NCBI GenBank assembly: GCA_021648365.1
Contig: JAKISY010000001.1
Coordinates: forward strand, 1-64,000
From: Verrucomicrobiales bacterium
GTDB lineage: Bacteria; Verrucomicrobiota; Verrucomicrobiia; Verrucomicrobiales; DEV007
Reading direction: 5' to 3'
Length of the DNA stretch: 64,000 nt
Below, one piece after another: positions 44,365 to 52,641 of the stretch. The stretch's first letter is position 1, and the number at the start of each line of letters is the position of its first letter. The notes beneath the pieces were generated by a model. The model made no database searches, had not been told where the DNA came from, and saw nothing but the letters and a program-made list of their open reading frames with translations. Both the position numbers and the translations under genes were made by a program.

Positions 44365-44391
44365 TTATAAGGAAATTACGAGATATCGAAA
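44365..44391 (+). promoter_or_regulatory. 27-bp regulatory element, copy D (before ceramidase-sulfatase gene)
   Basis: Plus strand: TTATAA, four bases (GGAA), ATTACGA, GATATCGAAA. It is identical to copy C over TTTTATAA, and over AATTACGAGATAT. It lies in the 76-base gap after the M20 gene and ends 25 bases before the start codon at 44417, as does copy C. Confidence 0.7.
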
Positions 44392-44416
44392 GGAAAAGCT
44401 GATTAAGTATGTAATC

Positions 44417-47287
44417 ATGGGAAAAAGTATCATACGAAAATTCACGGTTTTATTGAGTTTGGGATTATACGTTTTGCTTGCTGACAGTAAGGCGGCAGAG
44501 AGTGAAGTCGCTTTATCTGCAGGCACGGGTATCGTTGACATCACGCCGGATCCGGACGTGCCGTTGAGTGGACCGATAGGGGGTGGGGGGAAATCACTCC
44601 CAGTTCATGATCGTCTTTTTGTTCGTGCGATGGCGATCAAGAGTGGAGACAACTCGGTGGTGCTTTGTACCGCTGACCTGACGATGATCGACTCGAAACT
44701 GCATGATCGAATACGAGATCTAGTGCATCAGCAAACAGGCTTGCCAAAGAATCACTTATTGGTATCAGCCACTCATACCCATAATGCTCCCCGGGCAACT
44801 CCACTCGAGTTAGGTTCTGCTCACGAACAATATCAGGACAGTCTGGTGAAGTGGGTGACAGAAGCTGTGGTGGAAGCGTTGACTAATCTCGAACCCGCCC
44901 GGATTGGTTGGGGTTCGGTGGATAAACCCGAATACTGTCGTAACCGGCGTTGGTTGGTGAAACCTGGGACTCAGCAGCCAAATCCTTTTGGAGGAAAAAA
45001 AGATTTGGCTAAGATGTATGGTGGACCTGGTAAAAACGGTGTTCGCCCAGTGGGACCAACAGATCCTGAGTTTTTTGTGTTATCTGCTCAACGTCCCGAC
45101 GGCAGCCAGATTGGTTTATTTGCCAATTTCAGTATTCATTATGGCTCAGGAGTGAAAGGGGAAGGGGTGAGCGCTGATTATTTTGGTTATTTTAGCCGTG
45201 AGGCAGAGAGCTTGCTGGGCGGTACAAAAGAGAAGCCAGTGGTTTCGATCATTTCGAATGGAACCAGTGGAGACATAGCCCCAGGAGGAAATCCCGCCAA
45301 AGTGGGTAAGGGGCTGGCAGAGGCTGCGGTAGCTGTCATCAAAACCATCAAACACTTGGATCGTTTGCCGATCACCGTTCAGGAAAATGAGCTTTCGCTC
45401 AAAGTCCGGCGACCCGATAAAAAACGTCTCGCTTGGGCCCAGGCAGTGAAGGACGGAACGGCGAAAAAACCAGCGCCTCATTGGCAAAATGTCTATGTCA
45501 GAAATACGCTATGGCTGAACGATTACCCAGAGAAGGTGCCAGTGAGACTGCAAGCTATCCGCTTGGGGGATCTTGCTATCATGGCTTTGCCTTGTGAGGT
45601 TTATGCCGAAACGGGTTTGGCGATTAAAGCGCGCAGTCCGTTTGCTAATACCTTTGTGGTTGAGCTAGCAAATGGCTATCGCGGCTACCTACCCACTCCG
45701 AATCAACACCGGCTGGGGGGCTACACTACGTGGCCTGCGGTTAGCAGTCCTTTGGCGGTGGATTCTGAACCTAAAATCAGGGAGGAGGCCTTGCGGTTGT
45801 TGAACTCAGTCGCTGACCAGCAGGTTGAACGACCGGTAATGAAGAATGTGCTGTTCATCGCGGTGGATGATCTGCGCCCGGATCTGGGTTGTTATGGTAG
45901 CGATTATATTAAGAGCCCCAATATTGATAGTATTGCCAAGAGTGGTGTGCTTTTCAATCGAGCCTACTGTCAGCGAGCGATTTGCATGCCCTCGCGCACC
46001 AGTTTGATGACCGGACTGCGACCTGATTCTTTCGATGGCTTGGGAGCACATTTTCGCCGCTTGATTCCCGATGTGACCACTTTGCCCCAGCACTTCAAGA
46101 ATAACGGATATTTCACTCAGTCATTCGGGAAGGTTTACCACGGTTCCTGGGAAAAGGCCTATGACGGAAACAGTTATCAGGATCCGATTTCATGGTCGGT
46201 GCCGCGTTGGACAGGTAGTCCTCAGTATTATTTTTCACCAGAGGGGATTCGCAAAGCGCAGGAAGTCTTCGCCGACCCTAATCACAAACGCCTCGCCAAA
46301 ATAAAAAAAGATCCTGACAACCCTGATCAGTGGAAGGACTATTTTGTGCAGGGACCTTCTATGGAGGCTCCCGATGTTGCTGATGATATCCTCACTGATG
46401 GCAAAATGACGCAGGCTGCCTTGACGAGAATCCGTAAACTCAAAAAAGAAGGTAAGCCGTTTTTTCTTGGTGTGGGTTATATGAAGCCCCACTTGCCTTT
46501 CATCGCGCCGAAGCGCTATTGGGATCTTTACGATCCAGCTAAGCTCCCGCCTGTTTTGCATCCGGATCGACCGGAAGGAGCTCCAGGTTTTGCGATGACA
46601 GGATGGGGAGAGCTTCGGGTTTATACCGACATTCCAAACAAAGGGCCGGTTTCAGAGGAGCAGACTCGCCAGTTACGTCATGGTTACGCAGCTTGCATCA
46701 GTTATGTGGATGCGCAGATCGGATTGCTGTTGGATGAGTTGGATCGTCTCGATTTACGCAAAGATACCATTGTGGTTTTATGGTCTGACCATGGTTATAA
46801 GCTCGGCGATTATGGTATGTGGTGCAAACATACCAATTTCGAACTCGATACGCGTGTTCCTTTGATTGTGAGCGCTCCCGGTTTGGCGACTGGTGGCAAA
46901 AGCAATGCCTTGGTTGAGTTGGTCGATCTATATCCTACGCTGTCAGATTTGGCAGGTTTGCCCAAGCCCTTTGGCACTGAAGGGGAGAGTTTTGCCGCTA
47001 TTGTGGGAGATCCGAGCCTTATCGGTGAATCAGTCGCGCTCAGTCAATACCCGCGAGGGCCAACGGTTACTGGTTATAGCATGCGAACGGATCGCTACCG
47101 GTTTACGATATGGCGCAATCCTGAGGACCATTCAAAGGTGCATGCGGTGGAATTATATGACCATCGCAGTGATCCGGGTGAAATGATCAATATCGCCACG
47201 GATGAAGGCAATAAAGATCTGGTTGAACAGCTCACGCAACGATTGGATGCGGAGTGGGAAAAAAGTTTCGCTGGGCGTTCGCGTTAG
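44417..47287 (+). CDS. Ceramidase-like / sulfatase fusion, secreted
   Basis: 956 residues from ATG 44417 (earlier starts overlap the M20 gene and lack a signal). Signal peptide about 1-24. Residues about 32-460 match neutral/alkaline ceramidase-like proteins (GTGIVDITPDPDVPLSGPIG, SATHTHNAPRATPLE, FSIHYGSGVKG, ISNGTSGDIAPG). Residues about 474-950 are an iduronate-2-sulfatase-type sulfatase (VMKNVLFIAVDDLRPDLGCYG, ICMPSRTSLMTG with Cys523 of C-x-P-x-R, GVGYMKPHLPF, LWSDHGYKLGD). The sulfatase part has no signal of its own, so the fusion is real rather than a missed stop. It should remove sulfate and possibly an N-acyl group; the substrate is unknown. Confidence 0.86.
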   Translation: MGKSIIRKFTVLLSLGLYVLLADSKAAESEVALSAGTGIVDITPDPDVPLSGPIGGGGKSLPVHDRLFVRAMAIKSGDNSVVLCTADLTMIDSKLHDRIRDLVHQQTGLPKNHLLVSATHTHNAPRATPLELGSAHEQYQDSLVKWVTEAVVEALTNLEPARIGWGSVDKPEYCRNRRWLVKPGTQQPNPFGGKKDLAKMYGGPGKNGVRPVGPTDPEFFVLSAQRPDGSQIGLFANFSIHYGSGVKGEGVSADYFGYFSREAESLLGGTKEKPVVSIISNGTSGDIAPGGNPAKVGKGLAEAAVAVIKTIKHLDRLPITVQENELSLKVRRPDKKRLAWAQAVKDGTAKKPAPHWQNVYVRNTLWLNDYPEKVPVRLQAIRLGDLAIMALPCEVYAETGLAIKARSPFANTFVVELANGYRGYLPTPNQHRLGGYTTWPAVSSPLAVDSEPKIREEALRLLNSVADQQVERPVMKNVLFIAVDDLRPDLGCYGSDYIKSPNIDSIAKSGVLFNRAYCQRAICMPSRTSLMTGLRPDSFDGLGAHFRRLIPDVTTLPQHFKNNGYFTQSFGKVYHGSWEKAYDGNSYQDPISWSVPRWTGSPQYYFSPEGIRKAQEVFADPNHKRLAKIKKDPDNPDQWKDYFVQGPSMEAPDVADDILTDGKMTQAALTRIRKLKKEGKPFFLGVGYMKPHLPFIAPKRYWDLYDPAKLPPVLHPDRPEGAPGFAMTGWGELRVYTDIPNKGPVSEEQTRQLRHGYAACISYVDAQIGLLLDELDRLDLRKDTIVVLWSDHGYKLGDYGMWCKHTNFELDTRVPLIVSAPGLATGGKSNALVELVDLYPTLSDLAGLPKPFGTEGESFAAIVGDPSLIGESVALSQYPRGPTVTGYSMRTDRYRFTIWRNPEDHSKVHAVELYDHRSDPGEMINIATDEGNKDLVEQLTQRLDAEWEKSFAGRSR

Positions 47288-47607
47288 GGCTCTGTTGAAT
47301 GAATACCTTGAGTCTCTCGCTAAGACGTAAAGAAGCTGCCTGCTGAGCAAGAACAAGTGAGCCTTGTGTTTTGTGATTGAGAAAGTCATTCACTTGTCCC
47401 GAGTTGTTTAGCATGGCTGGAGCGACATTTTTCGGCTTCAGTGTCTGGCTTCAGTGTCTGGCCACTATTCTCTCAAGTTTGCGAGCATAAAGCCATCGAA
47501 TAGTAGTGTTTACAACTGGCTGAATTTTTTAGGCACTGCGGTTCTTATGCCAGATGAACTGAGCTATCGGTAAAACTAGCCTATAAGGTGTCTGAAATCA
47601 AAAACAG
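47288..47607. other. Intergenic region between converging genes
   Basis: 320 bases with no convincing gene. Near 47309 there is a word CTCTCGCTAAGACGTAAAGA, a diverged form of a sequence often found between genes (CTCTCGCAAAGACGCAAAGA). A 13-base tandem repeat lies at 47434-47461. A 60-residue minus-strand frame at 47232-47414 has no match that I recognise and overlaps the sulfatase end. Confidence 0.5.
47434..47461. repeat. 13-base tandem repeat, two copies
   Basis: The unit GGCTTCAGTGTCT occurs twice in a row (47434-47446, 47447-47459). It is a recent duplication in a non-coding gap. Confidence 0.8.
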
Positions 47608-48888
47608 TTAAGCAAACAAGTCCGCAATTGGCTTGCCTCCATCGGTAATCGGAACGGGGCGAGAGCCGGCTGTCAATTCATGGGAGGGATCAATTCCCAT
47701 TGAGGCATGAATCGTAGCATGAAAATCGGCTAGCGGCACGGGGTCCTTAATAATTTTTTTACTTAGTTCGTCGGTAACTCCATACGCGCCTTGATGCCTC
47801 AATCCACCTCCCGCGAGGACCATGCTGAAGCAACTCCCTTGATGTCCGCGTCCGCCGCGTCCGTCGTAACCTGCAGGGCGGCCAAATTCGGTGCCTATTG
47901 CGATGAGGGTTTTGTCGAGAATGCCTTTTTTATCCAGATCACGGATAAGAGCCGATACGGCGACATCGAGTTCTTGGATAAGAAGGTGTTGGTTTTTCTG
48001 ACCTTCGTTATGCGTATCCCAACCTGTACCATTCATGAAATTGAGATTGTGACTGACTTCTATAAACCGAACCCCACTTTCCACCAATCGACGGGCAAGC
48101 AAACAACGTTGACCAAATTCACCCCCGTAGTCGTTTCTCAGAGCATCGGATTCATCAGTGAGATCAAAGTGTTGCATGAAATCCGGGCCAGCCAAATGCA
48201 AGGCCTCGGCCTGGGCATCACGATAGCGGGCAACGAGGGAATTTTTTGGAGCCCGATTCATCAGTGGATCGAGCAAGGCCTGTCGCCTTGCCGCTCGATC
48301 ATTCGTTACGTCAGCTGGGCGGGTGAATCCGGCGGGACCGGTTTTGGTGTCAGTAAGATAGACATAATTACCTTTTGCACCAAGAAATCCTGGGCCACGA
48401 CTTACATTAGGGTAACCCATGAGCATGTAAGCCGGAACATCTGGATTTACTGCACCGAGTTGTGTCGCGATGATGGAACCAATGGAGGGATAGGTGATGC
48501 TGCCCGTAGTTTTGCGACCGGTATGAACTAGATTGGTCGCAAAAGCATGTTCGTCAATCGCATCGTGATTCACAGTTCGCACAACGGTAAGTTGCTCTGC
48601 CTGTCGACTCAACTTGGGCAAGTGTTCGCAGAACTGAACACCTGGCACGGCTGTGTCAATTCTCTTGTATTCCGAACCGGATTTTTTTGGGTTTGCTTTG
48701 GAATCTCCCAGTCGCTTGGGATCAAAGGTGTCGATTTGGGACATACCGCCGCCCAGCCAAATAAAAATACAATGCTCGGCTTTCCCTTTCAGTATGGATT
48801 TTGAAGGTGGGGAAGCAAGGAGTCGAGGAGTTGTTGCTCCAGCCGCAAGAAGAGCAGAGTTTTTTAGGAAATTTCGTCGAGTATTCAT
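47608..48888 (-). CDS. DUF1501 protein, Tat-type export signal (second copy)
   Basis: About 426 residues from ATG 48888 (an ATG three codons upstream at 48897 is equally open). Twin-Arg signal NTRRNFLKNSALLAAGATT. DUF1501 motifs: HCIFIWLGGGMSQIDTFDPK near 39-58, VNHDAIDEHAFATNLVHTGR near 104-123, AIGTEFGRPAGYDGRGGRGHQGS near 331-353. It lies 24 bases after the 1225-residue PSCyt gene on the same strand, in an operon with a sigma factor and FecR regulator. Function unknown. Confidence 0.92.
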   Translation of the reverse strand: MNTRRNFLKNSALLAAGATTPRLLASPPSKSILKGKAEHCIFIWLGGGMSQIDTFDPKRLGDSKANPKKSGSEYKRIDTAVPGVQFCEHLPKLSRQAEQLTVVRTVNHDAIDEHAFATNLVHTGRKTTGSITYPSIGSIIATQLGAVNPDVPAYMLMGYPNVSRGPGFLGAKGNYVYLTDTKTGPAGFTRPADVTNDRAARRQALLDPLMNRAPKNSLVARYRDAQAEALHLAGPDFMQHFDLTDESDALRNDYGGEFGQRCLLARRLVESGVRFIEVSHNLNFMNGTGWDTHNEGQKNQHLLIQELDVAVSALIRDLDKKGILDKTLIAIGTEFGRPAGYDGRGGRGHQGSCFSMVLAGGGLRHQGAYGVTDELSKKIIKDPVPLADFHATIHASMGIDPSHELTAGSRPVPITDGGKPIADLFA

Positions 48889-48921
48889 AATATGCATGGA
48901 GTTTAATTATTCAGTTAAATT

Positions 48922-51900
48922 TTAGGGAGTATAAATCCATTCTGGTGCGTTCAGCATAGCCCACAAAACGTCTTCCAATCTCAATCGCCATTCTTCACTC
49001 AAGGCCTTCGTTGGTGGGGCTCCGGCGCGAGCTTCTCCTTCTCGTATTACGGCTAGAGCGTTGGCGGGAGCATCAACGTGATTAGACCAACTAATGTATT
49101 GCGATCGTTTGCGTTTACCGACTTTTTCGACTTTCCGATCAGATTCAGGGATCACTCGATGATCATAATCATCGGCCAAAAATTCTACGTAACGATCTTT
49201 CTCGTCCTCCGAGGGGCGGCGGGTCAAGAGTCGCAGGAAGAGACGGTCGACGAGTTGTTCGACCGGCTGGTTTTCTAATGCCATACGGGTAATGCCATGA
49301 TCCTCGCTCAAGCGAGTCAACCATACTCCCATTGTACCATTGGCAAGAATGGCCGGTTGTAGCACATTTTCATCCGTGTCACGAATGCTGACAGGATCCT
49401 GCCTAGCACCACGCCAGCCGAATGTCTCCATGATACTGGTTACTGCCGTGATACGTGGAAGCGACAGGCTTGGGCGATCACGTTCATTCGATGTCGAAGC
49501 GAGCATCCAGGCGCGGCGGGGTTTGCCGAGTGTGATTGCATTGTTTAGATCCCGCATACTGTCTATATCGAGACTAACTTCTTCAACATTGAAAGGTTTT
49601 CCGGTCGCGCTAAAAAGGGAATCAATCACCTGCTCCGCCTGCAAGCGCCGTGGCGACGGCGAAACGTAAAGCGGACTAGGGTCTTGCAAATTGGGATCGG
49701 TTGTACGCTGATAGGCGTTGGAGTTGAGGATCAAGCGAGAGATCGCTTTGGTATCGTATTTCGCTGCAACAAGCTCACGTCCAAGCCATTTTAATAGTTC
49801 TGGATGCGAGTTGCTTCCTTTTTCCCAGTCATGGATCACATCGACGATCCCTCGCCCCATATAGCGCTGCCAGATGCGGTTCGCCATAACTTGGGCAAAG
49901 CGCTCATTTTGTGGAGCAGTGATGAGTGCGGCTAACTGATCCCGTTTGCTATTGGGATTTTGCGTCAGCTTGAGCGCATCTTCTGAATCCACGAACTGAT
50001 CAAAGGGCCACCTGGGATCAACACTGCTACCAGGTTTCAAGGTCACTTTAATCAGCGATTTTCGGCCGGGTATATTTCGCGCTGCCAATGGAACGCTACT
50101 GCTTAATGGAAGTGTAACTGGCTTTTCTTCCAGCATGGCAGCCAATTCAAAAAGATCTTTCTGCATCCATTCATGCCCCGGCGCATCATGGCAGCGCGCG
50201 CACTTCATCTCTACCCCCAGAAAGGCTGAACTGATCACGATTCCTTTCGCCGCCATCGGCACATCGTTTTGCGAAGCGGTTCCAAACCCGCGTGGTCCAC
50301 CAAAACGCTCACTGCCTTCCATGCGGATGAGCTCTGTTACAAAAAGGTCGAGCGGTTTATTATCCAAAAGTGACTCGTAAATCCACCAGCGGAACGGCCC
50401 GGTATTATTCAGCGTTGGGTTGAGTATATTCGGATTTTCGGCGAGCACATCCTGCCAGTATCCCATCCAATGATCCGCCCATCTCTCATCGGCGAGGTAC
50501 CGATCTATCACCGCCGGGCGACGCTTGTCTTTTGGCTCCGCCAGAAATTTGGAAATCTCAGCTTCGGTCGGCGGCACACCTACGATGTCAAGTGCGACAC
50601 GACGCAAAAAAACGAGGTCGCCTGCGAGCGGTGTCGGCTCAAAACTGACGACGTCAAACTGCGGCCACGAAGCTCCTTCTTGCACCCATTTTTCCAGAAG
50701 TGCTATTTCCGCTTTCGTAAGCGGATCGCCCTTCGGGGGCATGATGTCATCTCCTGCATCATGTCTGATGCGCCAGATCAGCGAACTGTCCTCCACTTTG
50801 CCAGGAACCACCGATGGCCCGTCCGCTTCACCTCCCTTAAAGGCTGCTTCACGTGTATCCAAGCGCAAATCGCCTTTGATTTTACTGCCCTTATGGCAGT
50901 CGTAGCACTTCGTTTCCAGCAACGGTTGGACTTCTTTGAAGTAGTCAATCCCACCATTCTTGCTCGGTTTGGAATTCGTCGCAACTTTCACGATTTGCGC
51001 GCCGATAAAGTGATCGATCGCATTGTTAGCGGGCATTCCCTTGGGTAATTCGGGCACAGCAACCGGCTTTGTGCCCGCTAACCATTTCGCAGCAGCCTCA
51101 CGACGCTTGCTCCAATAACCATCTTGTTCTGCCCGCTTCTCAGTTCTACGTCGTGTATTTTCCGATGCAAGCCATCCAGCCTGTTCCGCTTCATATCCCG
51201 CCCAACCTTCATCGGTGTAGGGGGTTTTACGATCATTTGGACTTAGCAGGTTCCACGATTCAGAACCCTCTAGCGAAATCGCCACAACTGTTTCTCCAAA
51301 TTCCGGGCGGCGCTTACTGGTTCCAGACAAAACGCCTCCCAAAATGGTTTCGATGATGACAAAATGTTCACCGCCTTTGGAGTCAAAGTCCACCCACTTT
51401 TCCAGATTTCCAGGCGGAGCAAAACGAAAGTCCGCTCCAAGATCAAGGTAATCATCCTGCACCGAAAGCGGAGTATGGGCGCCGGTTTCCTTGCTCGGAA
51501 ACGGGTTTTCCAGGATCAGCTTTCCATCAATCTTCAGGCGTGTCGCTCCGCGCCCACGAAGAAGCAGGCGATGCTTTCCTGCGGGAATCGTCACCAATGC
51601 CGAAGCGCGAATATGTGTCGGGTTTGCCCGGTCGGCCCGCACACCTGTCGAAATATATTTGTGCGGCAATTCAAAGAATCCAAAGGCGGGTGCTGTGTAA
51701 TCCTCAGTCACCACTGGCCAATCCGGCCATTCCCACGATTTAATGACGCCTTTTTCACTAATTTGAACGAGAACCTTTCCAGGTTTCAGCATCGCCTTGG
51801 TGATCTGCGGCGGAGGCGGGGTGAAAACAAATCGGCTTCTCAAGATTTTATCGGAAAGAGCCTCGCGATATACCCGCACATCGTCGAGCCAACCATTAAA

Positions 51901-52599
51901 AGGGTGCCCAGGGCCGAGCTTGGAACTTGATCCGATCACCAGATCCGAATCTTCCTTCACGACTGGTGGCAAATTGGTGTTTCCGCCAAGATCCCAGACT
52001 CCCTTTGTCGGCTTACCATCAATGTAAGCTCTCAAACTATTCCCTTTCCCAAAAGTATAAACCACTGCAACGTGATGCCAGCCTTCTGCATTGAACGTAG
52101 CGTCACTCCACCAGCGGTGAAATTCCCTGCCTGCAGTGTCCGCCAAACTTTCGCTGCAAAATAGAAATCCAAGCTGAATTCCCGAGCCATTATCCTGCAG
52201 GCGCATCGCGTAGTTTTGTGTCGCTTCATTCCCGTCACGCCCTCGTCCGATAAGATATTGAATTTTCCCTTTTTTTAGCGCTTTCACCTTCACCCATGCC
52301 TCCATAGTGATTGATTGACCCGCACCGATTTTGATCAATTGATTGTAGGAGGTTTTAATTTGAATCGCATCCTTCGCCGAAGTGAACAGTCCTGCCGCAT
52401 TGTCCGATCTCATACTCGGATACAACGGTGAACGAGGTCCGGCTTCTTTGGAATCCGAAAACGTCAGCGAGACAATCGGTTCTGATTCTGCCGCGAAGAC
52501 CTTGTAAGACGTTAGCGTAAAAAACAGCACGTATAAAACAAGTCTATAAATTTTCTGAACAGGCTTTGTTCTCTTGGGGAAATGGCTTCTCGAATTCAT
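48922..52599 (-). CDS. Secreted LamG-PSCyt1-DUF1549-DUF1553 protein
   Basis: 1225 residues, signal about 20-37. LamG domain about 60-260 (ITMEAWVKVKALKKGKIQYLIG, WHHVAVVYTFGKG). A carbohydrate-binding-like linker about 265-500. PSCyt1 haem domain about 550-650 with KCYDCH near 565 and IMPPKGDPLTKAEIALLEKWV. DUF1549 about 655-870 with KCARCHDAPG near 800. DUF1553 about 900-1225 (ANRIWQRYMGRGIVDVIHDWE, LNSNAYQRT, LLTRRPSEDE). Two CxxCH motifs predict haem binding, but haem has not been shown for these families. It is the third gene of a sigma-FecR operon. It differs from the 16035 copy, which lacks LamG and PSCyt1. Confidence 0.93.
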   Translation of the reverse strand: MNSRSHFPKRTKPVQKIYRLVLYVLFFTLTSYKVFAAESEPIVSLTFSDSKEAGPRSPLYPSMRSDNAAGLFTSAKDAIQIKTSYNQLIKIGAGQSITMEAWVKVKALKKGKIQYLIGRGRDGNEATQNYAMRLQDNGSGIQLGFLFCSESLADTAGREFHRWWSDATFNAEGWHHVAVVYTFGKGNSLRAYIDGKPTKGVWDLGGNTNLPPVVKEDSDLVIGSSSKLGPGHPFNGWLDDVRVYREALSDKILRSRFVFTPPPPQITKAMLKPGKVLVQISEKGVIKSWEWPDWPVVTEDYTAPAFGFFELPHKYISTGVRADRANPTHIRASALVTIPAGKHRLLLRGRGATRLKIDGKLILENPFPSKETGAHTPLSVQDDYLDLGADFRFAPPGNLEKWVDFDSKGGEHFVIIETILGGVLSGTSKRRPEFGETVVAISLEGSESWNLLSPNDRKTPYTDEGWAGYEAEQAGWLASENTRRRTEKRAEQDGYWSKRREAAAKWLAGTKPVAVPELPKGMPANNAIDHFIGAQIVKVATNSKPSKNGGIDYFKEVQPLLETKCYDCHKGSKIKGDLRLDTREAAFKGGEADGPSVVPGKVEDSSLIWRIRHDAGDDIMPPKGDPLTKAEIALLEKWVQEGASWPQFDVVSFEPTPLAGDLVFLRRVALDIVGVPPTEAEISKFLAEPKDKRRPAVIDRYLADERWADHWMGYWQDVLAENPNILNPTLNNTGPFRWWIYESLLDNKPLDLFVTELIRMEGSERFGGPRGFGTASQNDVPMAAKGIVISSAFLGVEMKCARCHDAPGHEWMQKDLFELAAMLEEKPVTLPLSSSVPLAARNIPGRKSLIKVTLKPGSSVDPRWPFDQFVDSEDALKLTQNPNSKRDQLAALITAPQNERFAQVMANRIWQRYMGRGIVDVIHDWEKGSNSHPELLKWLGRELVAAKYDTKAISRLILNSNAYQRTTDPNLQDPSPLYVSPSPRRLQAEQVIDSLFSATGKPFNVEEVSLDIDSMRDLNNAITLGKPRRAWMLASTSNERDRPSLSLPRITAVTSIMETFGWRGARQDPVSIRDTDENVLQPAILANGTMGVWLTRLSEDHGITRMALENQPVEQLVDRLFLRLLTRRPSEDEKDRYVEFLADDYDHRVIPESDRKVEKVGKRKRSQYISWSNHVDAPANALAVIREGEARAGAPPTKALSEEWRLRLEDVLWAMLNAPEWIYTP

Positions 52600-52641
52600 A
52601 TTATTTCTGTAATTATTTTTAAGATTAAGGCTACTTGTTAA

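Noticed and set aside
47232..47414. 60-residue minus-strand frame with NHKTQGSLVLAQQAASLRL
   Set aside because: It looks partly protein-like but overlaps the sulfatase end and a repeat word; not enough to call a gene.
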